This document shows positions 32,106-37,242 of a stretch of DNA of 37,242 bases, piece after piece. How positions within the stretch are numbered: the stretch's first letter is position 1; every line of letters starts with the position of its first letter. Source of the stretch: an uncultured Peptoniphilus sp. (GTDB taxonomy: Bacteria; Bacillota; Clostridia; Tissierellales; Peptoniphilaceae); the NCBI GenBank assembly GCA_902488455.1, contig CABTWG010000006.1:1-37242 (forward strand), written 5' to 3'. The position numbers and the translations under genes are program-made. The notes beneath the pieces were generated by a model. That model saw only the letters and a list, made by a program, of their open reading frames with translations. It searched no databases and was not told the DNA's origin.

Positions 32106-34406
32106 ATGAATATAGAAAAAATGCCGATGATTCCTCTTAGAGGAATCGTTGTTTTTCCAGGCATGGTAACCCATTTTGACTGTGGAAGAGATAGAACCAT
32201 AGGAGCTATCGAAGAGTCTGAAATAAGAGATTCTAAAATATTTCTAGTTTCACAAAAAGACGAAGATATAGAAGATCCTACAATGGACGAAATCTACACA
32301 GTGGGCGCCGTAGCCAGCATAAAACAAATTTTAAAAATCCCTGGAGGAATAGTTAGAATACTAATCGAAGGGGAAACTAGGGGAAGAATACTATCTTCAG
32401 AAGAAAAAGATAAATATACAGAAGTTGAAGTGGAAATACTTGAGACAGAAGAAATAGAAATGAATTCAAATATAGAAGCTTTAACTAGACTTGCAGAAAA
32501 AGATATTGAAGAATATTCTGAAATGGATCAAAAGATGCTTCCAGGCATGCTTGAATCTCTAATAAATAAAGATACGCCAGCGACCATGATGGATACAGCT
32601 TGTTGCTATATTGAACTATCAGTTGAGAACGCTCAAAAAATATTGGAAACAGAAGATATCGAACAAAGACTTGAGATATTCCATGAAATATTTTCAAAAG
32701 AAGTCGAACTTTTAAAGATAGAAAGAGAAATCGACACAAGGGTTAAATCTCAACTAGACAAGATGCAAAAGGAATACTACCTAAAAGAGCAACTTGAAGT
32801 CATAAAGAAAGAGCTAGGCGAAGAGAAAGAATCAGACGAATATTCTAAAAAACTAGAAGATAAAAATCTTCCAGAAGAAATAAGAGCAAGAGCCAAGAAA
32901 GAAATAGAAAAACTAAGCACAATATCTGTTCAATCTCCAGAATATGCAGTGATTTTAAATTACCTTGACTGGATAATGGATCTTCCATGGACAGAGAGTG
33001 CAGAAGAAAATATAGATATTAAAAACGCTAGAAAGATCTTGGACAAAGAACATTACGGACTTAAAAAAGTAAAAGAGAGAATTCTAGAATTTATAGCAGT
33101 TAGAAAATTAAATAAAGCCGCTAAGGGTCCGATCCTATGTTTAGTAGGACCACCAGGAGTTGGAAAGACTTCTATCGCAAGTTCAATTGCCCATGCACTT
33201 GATAAGAACTTTGTAAGGATGAGCCTCGGAGGAGTGACAGACGAAGCAGAGATCAGAGGACATAGAAGAACCTATATAGGCGCGATGCCTGGTAGAGTTA
33301 TAAGTCTTATGAAGGAAGCCAAACAGAAAAATCCAGTTTTTCTTATGGATGAAATAGACAAAGTGGGCAACAATTACAGAGGAGATCCAGCATCAGGACT
33401 TTTAGAAGTACTAGATCCAGTACAAAATAAAACTTTTACAGATCACTATATGGAGCTTCCATTTGACCTATCAGAAGTTTTCTTTGTAACTACAGCTAAT
33501 ACCACCTCTACAATTCCTGGACCACTTCTCGATAGAATGGAAATCATAAACCTTGAAGGTTATACTCCAAATGAAAAATTCAACATCGCTAGAAGATACC
33601 TGGTTCCAAGGCAACTTAAAGAAAGTGGACTAAGTGAAGAAGATATAACCATCTCCGACGGAGCGATTGAAGATATAATTTCCTACTACACAAGGGAAGC
33701 AGGAGTAAGAACTCTTGAACAAAATATTTCCAAAATTATTAGAAAAGCTGCAATGATGATTGTAGAAGGAGAAAAAGAAAAAATCTCAATAACCAAGAGA
33801 AATTTAAATAAATTCCTTGGAGAAAAGATATTTTTATTTGATTTGGTAAATAAGGAAAATCAAGTTGGAGTTGTAAATGGACTTGCCTGGACTGCAGTGG
33901 GAGGCACCACCTTGACCATTGAAGCAACAGTCATGAAAGGTAAAGGAAATCTAACCCTTACAGGTTCACTTGGAAATGTGATGAAAGAATCTGCAACGGC
34001 TGCAGTTTCATATATAGCAGCAAATGCAGAGAAATTTGGTATCAAAGAAGACTTCAGACAGAAAAATGACATTCACATCCATGTTCCAGAAGGGGCAGTT
34101 CCAAAGGATGGACCATCTGCAGGAGTTACAATGACCACAGCTCTTGTATCTGCACTTACGAAGAGACCGGTGAGAAGAGACGTTGCAATGACAGGAGAGA
34201 TAACCCTACAGGGAAGAGTCCTTCCAATAGGTGGGCTAAAAGAAAAACTCTTAGCAGCACAGAGAATGGGCGTTAAAACTGTTATAATTCCAAAAGAAAA
34301 TATAAGAGATCTAAATGAAATAGAGGATAATGTAAAGAATCTCCTTGAAATTATCCCTGTAAGCGATGCAGAAAAAGTAATCGAAATAGCATTGGAGCAA
34401 AAATGA
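32106..34406 (+). CDS. lon: ATP-dependent protease Lon (LonA type)
   Basis: This 766-residue protein has the LAN substrate-binding domain first ('MPMIPLRGIVVFPGMVTHFD') and a coiled-coil. The AAA+ domain follows, with Walker A GPPGVGKT (about 346-353) and Walker B VFLMDEIDK. The C-terminal protease domain has the Ser-Lys dyad S671 in DGPSAGVTM and K712 in GGLKEKLL. It overlaps the engB start by four bases (ATGA). Confidence 0.95.
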   Translation: MNIEKMPMIPLRGIVVFPGMVTHFDCGRDRTIGAIEESEIRDSKIFLVSQKDEDIEDPTMDEIYTVGAVASIKQILKIPGGIVRILIEGETRGRILSSEEKDKYTEVEVEILETEEIEMNSNIEALTRLAEKDIEEYSEMDQKMLPGMLESLINKDTPATMMDTACCYIELSVENAQKILETEDIEQRLEIFHEIFSKEVELLKIEREIDTRVKSQLDKMQKEYYLKEQLEVIKKELGEEKESDEYSKKLEDKNLPEEIRARAKKEIEKLSTISVQSPEYAVILNYLDWIMDLPWTESAEENIDIKNARKILDKEHYGLKKVKERILEFIAVRKLNKAAKGPILCLVGPPGVGKTSIASSIAHALDKNFVRMSLGGVTDEAEIRGHRRTYIGAMPGRVISLMKEAKQKNPVFLMDEIDKVGNNYRGDPASGLLEVLDPVQNKTFTDHYMELPFDLSEVFFVTTANTTSTIPGPLLDRMEIINLEGYTPNEKFNIARRYLVPRQLKESGLSEEDITISDGAIEDIISYYTREAGVRTLEQNISKIIRKAAMMIVEGEKEKISITKRNLNKFLGEKIFLFDLVNKENQVGVVNGLAWTAVGGTTLTIEATVMKGKGNLTLTGSLGNVMKESATAAVSYIAANAEKFGIKEDFRQKNDIHIHVPEGAVPKDGPSAGVTMTTALVSALTKRPVRRDVAMTGEITLQGRVLPIGGLKEKLLAAQRMGVKTVIIPKENIRDLNEIEDNVKNLLEIIPVSDAEKVIEIALEQK

Positions 34407-35005
34407 ATCTAAACAACGCAAAATTAGAAAATGTTTCTGTTCATAGAGACACATATCCAGATGAAAATCTCATGGAGATAGCCTTTGCAGGAAAAAGTAA
34501 TGTGGGCAAGAGCTCATTTATAAATTCCATGCTCGGAAGGAAAAATCTTGCAAGAACCAGCTCAAGCCCTGGCAAGACTAGAACCATCAATTTTTATAAC
34601 ATTGATGAAAAGCTAAGGCTTGTGGACCTTCCTGGATATGGATATGCAAAAGTATCCAAAGAAGAAAAATCTTCCTGGGCTAAGATCATTAATGAATATT
34701 TAGAATCGAGGGAGAATTTAAAAGAAGTATTCCTCCTTGTAGATATTAGACATGATCCAACTGCACAAGACAAAGAGATGTTTAGATTTATAAAAGAGGC
34801 AGGCTTTTCGGGAATAGTCGTAGCTACAAAATCTGATAAGATGTCTAAGTCCAAAGCATTAAATCAAATAAAAAACATTGCAAAAGTTTTAAAGATTGAA
34901 AACACCGACTATATAATTCCATATTCATCAGTAGACAAAAATATGGTGGATGAAATGTGGATGATAATAAAAGATCTTTTAGAATATCATGAAGAAGCCG
35001 ATTAG
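34403..35005 (+). CDS. engB: Ribosome biogenesis GTPase EngB/YsxC
   Basis: This 200-residue GTPase has G1 AGKSNVGKSS (about 29-38), G2 in the threonines of GKTRTINF, G3 DLPGYGYA, G4 TKSDK and a C-terminal SS box. It acts in assembly of the large ribosomal subunit. Its stop codon lies inside a terminator stem that ends this gene run. Confidence 0.93.
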   Translation: MNLNNAKLENVSVHRDTYPDENLMEIAFAGKSNVGKSSFINSMLGRKNLARTSSSPGKTRTINFYNIDEKLRLVDLPGYGYAKVSKEEKSSWAKIINEYLESRENLKEVFLLVDIRHDPTAQDKEMFRFIKEAGFSGIVVATKSDKMSKSKALNQIKNIAKVLKIENTDYIIPYSSVDKNMVDEMWMIIKDLLEYHEEAD

Positions 35006-35018
35006 TTCGGCTTTTTTT
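34995..35018 (+). terminator. engB: Terminator after engB, overlapping its stop codon
   Basis: AAGCCGA (34995-35001) pairs with TCGGCTT (35007-35013), followed by a T-run. The TAG stop (35003-35005) is in the loop. Confidence 0.8.
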
Positions 35019-35113
35019 AATTAGCAAAACTAAATCTTAAATATTATTAAATATTTACATAAATATATGATAAAATGAAGAAAAGATTATCGATAAATAA
35101 AAAAGGAGAAGCT

Positions 35114-35827
35114 ATGGATAAGAATAATATTTTAAATGAAATTAGAGAAGATTTAGTAAGCCTTGTTGAGAAGATAAACTATGATAATTATGACGAAATT
35201 TTAAACAAAGTGGAGAAATATGTAATGCTTATAGAAAATATCAACGAACTTCCAGTTCTTTCAGATGAAGAAATATATAAATCTTACTACGAAGAAGAAT
35301 CTATCGAGAGTTTGGAAGCAGAAAATAGAAAAATAAGCTACCACAACAGATCCACCAATGAATGTCTAGGAAAGCTTAGACTTAAACTTCAAGGAGGAGA
35401 GATAGAAGATTTCGGCGTGTATGTTCCAGAAAAATTCATTCGAATAAATGAACTAGATGAAGGTGACTGGATCAAAGCAAGCCCAATCTTTCAATATAAT
35501 TTCCAACCAGGCAGGGTGAAGTATCGCTATGAAATAGTTGAAAAACTAGAAGAACCTGAAGAAACTAATAGAAGAGAAGTAAAGTACGCAGAAGTAAAAA
35601 ACGATAAGATTTTAAATACATTATATATAGATTCTACCTACAAAGAAAATCTTCCACTTGTCATAACTCTTTCTGATTACGATGTAGAAAAATTCAGTTT
35701 AGTTGAAGGAGATATAATCGACTATAGATATTGGGATCCAAATGTCCTTCAAGGAAAAGTTGTGTGGAGGTACGAAATAGACAGCGAAGAAGAAGGTCTA
35801 AGCCTCGACGAAGATGGAGAAATTTAA
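35114..35827 (+). CDS. Uncharacterised protein with a duplicated domain
   Basis: This 237-residue, highly acidic protein is of unknown family. It has an N-terminal helical part (about 1-80) and then two similar segments: 'FGVYVPEKFIRINELDEGDW' ending GRVKYRYEI (about 97-145), and 'LVITLSDYDVEKFSLVEGDI' ending GKVVWRYEI (about 180-225). The shared E-G-D-W/I and K-V-x-W/Y-R-Y-E-I ends suggest an internal duplication of a small beta-rich domain. No signal peptide or membrane segment is seen. The start at 35114 is chosen over an in-frame ATG 39 bases earlier because AAAAAGGAGAA lies just before it. It is monocistronic with its own terminator. Confidence 0.7.
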   Translation: MDKNNILNEIREDLVSLVEKINYDNYDEILNKVEKYVMLIENINELPVLSDEEIYKSYYEEESIESLEAENRKISYHNRSTNECLGKLRLKLQGGEIEDFGVYVPEKFIRINELDEGDWIKASPIFQYNFQPGRVKYRYEIVEKLEEPEETNRREVKYAEVKNDKILNTLYIDSTYKENLPLVITLSDYDVEKFSLVEGDIIDYRYWDPNVLQGKVVWRYEIDSEEEGLSLDEDGEI

Positions 35828-35851
35828 AATTTTATATTATTGCAAAAAAAT

Positions 35852-35875
35852 AAAGTGGCATGAGCCACTTTTTTT
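35852..35875. terminator. Bidirectional terminator between convergent genes
   Basis: AAAGTGGC (35852-35859), loop ATGA, GCCACTTT (35864-35871), flanked by A- and T-rich runs. It serves the 35114 gene and probably the SpoIIM-like gene on the other strand. Confidence 0.8.
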
Positions 35876-35901
35876 AATTTAGATTTTAATCGACACTTAA
35901 A

Positions 35902-36477
35902 TTATTGTAGAGTTGGAACCATTCCGCCAAGTAACACTGGAGTTATATATGCTTCCACAAGAGCTGCCACTATTAGTAGTGGAACTACCACAGTTACAAA
36001 CTTAAATCCAAGCTCTTTTAAAGTTTCTCCTATGCTCACATCTTTTTTTCTGATCTTTCCAATGACAGTCGAGCAGAGTTTAACACCCATAGCAGCTGAA
36101 ATTATAAGAGCTGGGATTTCAAATATTCCATGAGGAAGGATCCCTCTTATAAATAGAGCTAAAATATTAACTCCATTTGCATAGAATAGTTTGAATAGAG
36201 CTCCGATTATCGCACCATTTACAAACATTCCAATCAGTGGGAAGAATATAAATGGTATAAGACCAGTTAAGAACATAACTAAAGATGCGTTAACATTGTT
36301 CCTTAAAAGCCCAAGAGCTGTTACCCTTCCGTCTGGAGCAAGTATGTCAGTCTTTCCTTCGAAGAAATCACTGATCATTTTATTTGCAGTTTCCGGCTCA
36401 ACGAATATAAATAGAAGTACAATTCCAATTATAAAAACTAATACTGAAATAATTGTTTCTTTCTTTAAACTTTTCAT
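35902..36477 (-). CDS. SpoIIM/DUF95-like membrane protein
   Basis: This 191-residue protein has about five transmembrane helices (13-27, 60-85, 87-105, 118-135 and 155-185). The conserved family block LPHGIFEIPALIISAAMGV (about 117-135) marks the SpoIIM-like group. SpoIIM is part of the sporulation cell-wall hydrolase complex, but this family is also common in non-sporulating bacteria, where its role is less clear. Nothing else in the window is sporulation-specific. GAGGTGAA precedes the ATG. Confidence 0.75.
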   Translation of the reverse strand: MKSLKKETIISVLVFIIGIVLLFIFVEPETANKMISDFFEGKTDILAPDGRVTALGLLRNNVNASLVMFLTGLIPFIFFPLIGMFVNGAIIGALFKLFYANGVNILALFIRGILPHGIFEIPALIISAAMGVKLCSTVIGKIRKKDVSIGETLKELGFKFVTVVVPLLIVAALVEAYITPVLLGGMVPTLQ

Positions 36478-36566
36478 AATTCACCTCAAATCATTTTATT
36501 AATTCAAATTTATTAACTTATTTAAAAATCTTATTTTAATAATACCCGAAAAATAACTATTGAACA

Positions 36567-36593
36567 CAAAAAAAGGAAGCCGAAGCCTCCTTT
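36567..36593 (-). terminator. Terminator of the M3 peptidase gene
   Basis: On the minus strand AAAGGAGGC, loop TTCG, and GCTTCCTTT with one G-T pair, followed by a T-run. It lies 17 bases past the stop. Confidence 0.7.
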
Positions 36594-36609
36594 ATAAAAT
36601 TTTTACAAT

Positions 36610-37242
36610 TTAGAACTTGATTGAATCCAAAATTTCTTCTAGTTTTGGAATAATCTTTTCAAGAGTTCCTTCTACCATTGGGTTTTCAAGTTTACCAATC
36701 TTCATTAGACCGAAGAATGATTCAGATCCACCTGCTTTACATAGAGTTAGGTATTCATCGAATGCCTTTTCTCTATCTTCAAGAGATTTGATCAAGAATT
36801 GGAATGCGCAAACTTGTGCAAGAGTGTAGTCGATATAGTAGAAAGGAGTGTTGAATACGTGACCTTGTCTATACCAGAATGTTCCTTTCTTTAGGAATTC
36901 ATTGTCAGCATAGTCAACGTTTGGTCTGTACTTCATTTCTATTTCGTGGTATTTCTTCTTTCTTTCTTCTGGAGTAGCTTCAGGGTTTTCATAAACGAAG
37001 TGTTGGAATTCGTCTATAGTTACTCCATATGGTAAGAATTCGATAGCTCCAGATAGATGTGAATATTTAAATCTATCTACAGCGTCTCCAAAGAATAGTT
37101 CCATCCAAGGCCAGGTGATAAATTCCATTGACATTGAGTGGATTTCACAAGCTTCGTATGCCGGCTTCTGGTTGTTAGAAATAATCATATTACTTGAGCT
37201 GAAAACTTGGAAAGCATGACAATCTTCATGAGTTACGATTTC
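36610..37242 (-). CDS. M3-family oligoendopeptidase, C-terminal part (cut by window edge)
   Basis: The last 210 residues of a zinc metallopeptidase are present; the start lies beyond 37242. The frame is open to the window edge. The first visible residues EIVTHEDCH contain the HEXXH zinc motif (HEDCH), followed about 30 residues later by EIHSMSMEF with the third zinc ligand. The conserved 'YRQGHVFNTPFYYIDYTLAQ' that closes the active site is present. M3 oligoendopeptidases cut short peptides in the cytoplasm. Family members are about 560 residues, so roughly 350 are missing. The ATG at 37188 is internal, not the start. Confidence 0.85.
   Translation of the reverse strand, partial: EIVTHEDCHAFQVFSSSNMIISNNQKPAYEACEIHSMSMEFITWPWMELFFGDAVDRFKYSHLSGAIEFLPYGVTIDEFQHFVYENPEATPEERKKKYHEIEMKYRPNVDYADNEFLKKGTFWYRQGHVFNTPFYYIDYTLAQVCAFQFLIKSLEDREKAFDEYLTLCKAGGSESFFGLMKIGKLENPMVEGTLEKIIPKLEEILDSIKF

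Noticed and set aside
35902..36477. Evidence for sporulation from the SpoIIM-like gene
   Set aside because: The family is also common in non-spore-formers and nothing else in the window is sporulation-specific.

Overview
The window comes from a low-GC, AT-biased Gram-positive anaerobe. Arginine is mostly AGA, intergenic regions are A/T-rich, and Firmicutes-style AGGAGG ribosome binding sites are common. Two surface proteins with S-layer homology (SLH) domains, a Na+-type V-ATPase operon, an NhaC-family antiporter, a YtrA-type GntR regulator and the tig-clpP-clpX-lon-engB block together point to Clostridia/Tissierellia. My best guess is the Peptoniphilaceae neighbourhood, but the genus is an inference. 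No rRNA, tRNA or CRISPR array was found.

Layout: (1) 1-841 has no convincing gene. It holds small palindromic repeats, a long imperfect inverted repeat, and the promoter and structured leader of a major SLH protein (842-3067). (2) 3041-5200 is an accessory patch. It contains a possible small hydrophobic peptide with a predicted antisense transcript, a four-gene cassette (GC-richer amidase, DUF1659-like, DUF2922, YvrJ-like), and a solo GIY-YIG nuclease gene between two near-identical 80-bp direct repeats. (3) 5288-8165 (minus) is a GntR/YtrA regulator, ABC ATPase, permease and lipoprotein operon with a YtrA-like operator. (4) 8394-13286 (plus) is an unusual tight operon: a second SLH surface protein, a membrane-anchored MutS-like ATPase and a CoA-disulfide reductase fused to rhodanese. 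(5) 13428-15993 (minus) is a PatB/MalY-type C-S lyase with an NhaC-type antiporter, behind a strong promoter followed by a 49-nt near-perfect palindrome. (6) 16360-24818 is the V-ATPase operon in the order F-I-K-E-C-G-A-B-D.

(7) 25055-26846 has a secreted repeat protein of unknown role and an AlkD-like DNA glycosylase. (8) 26909-35005 runs proS, a YdbC/PC4-like gene, tig, clpP, clpX, lon and engB: translation, nascent-chain folding and ATP-dependent proteolysis. (9) 35114-37242 has an unrecognised duplicated-domain protein, a SpoIIM-like membrane protein and the C-terminal part of an M3-family oligoendopeptidase cut by the window edge.

The most system-like novelties are the amidase/DUF1659/DUF2922/YvrJ cassette, the repeat-flanked GIY-YIG unit, the sense/antisense arrangement at 3041-3307, and the palindrome controlling the patB-nhaC pair. 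Functions are read from motifs and family memory only; no database search was run.
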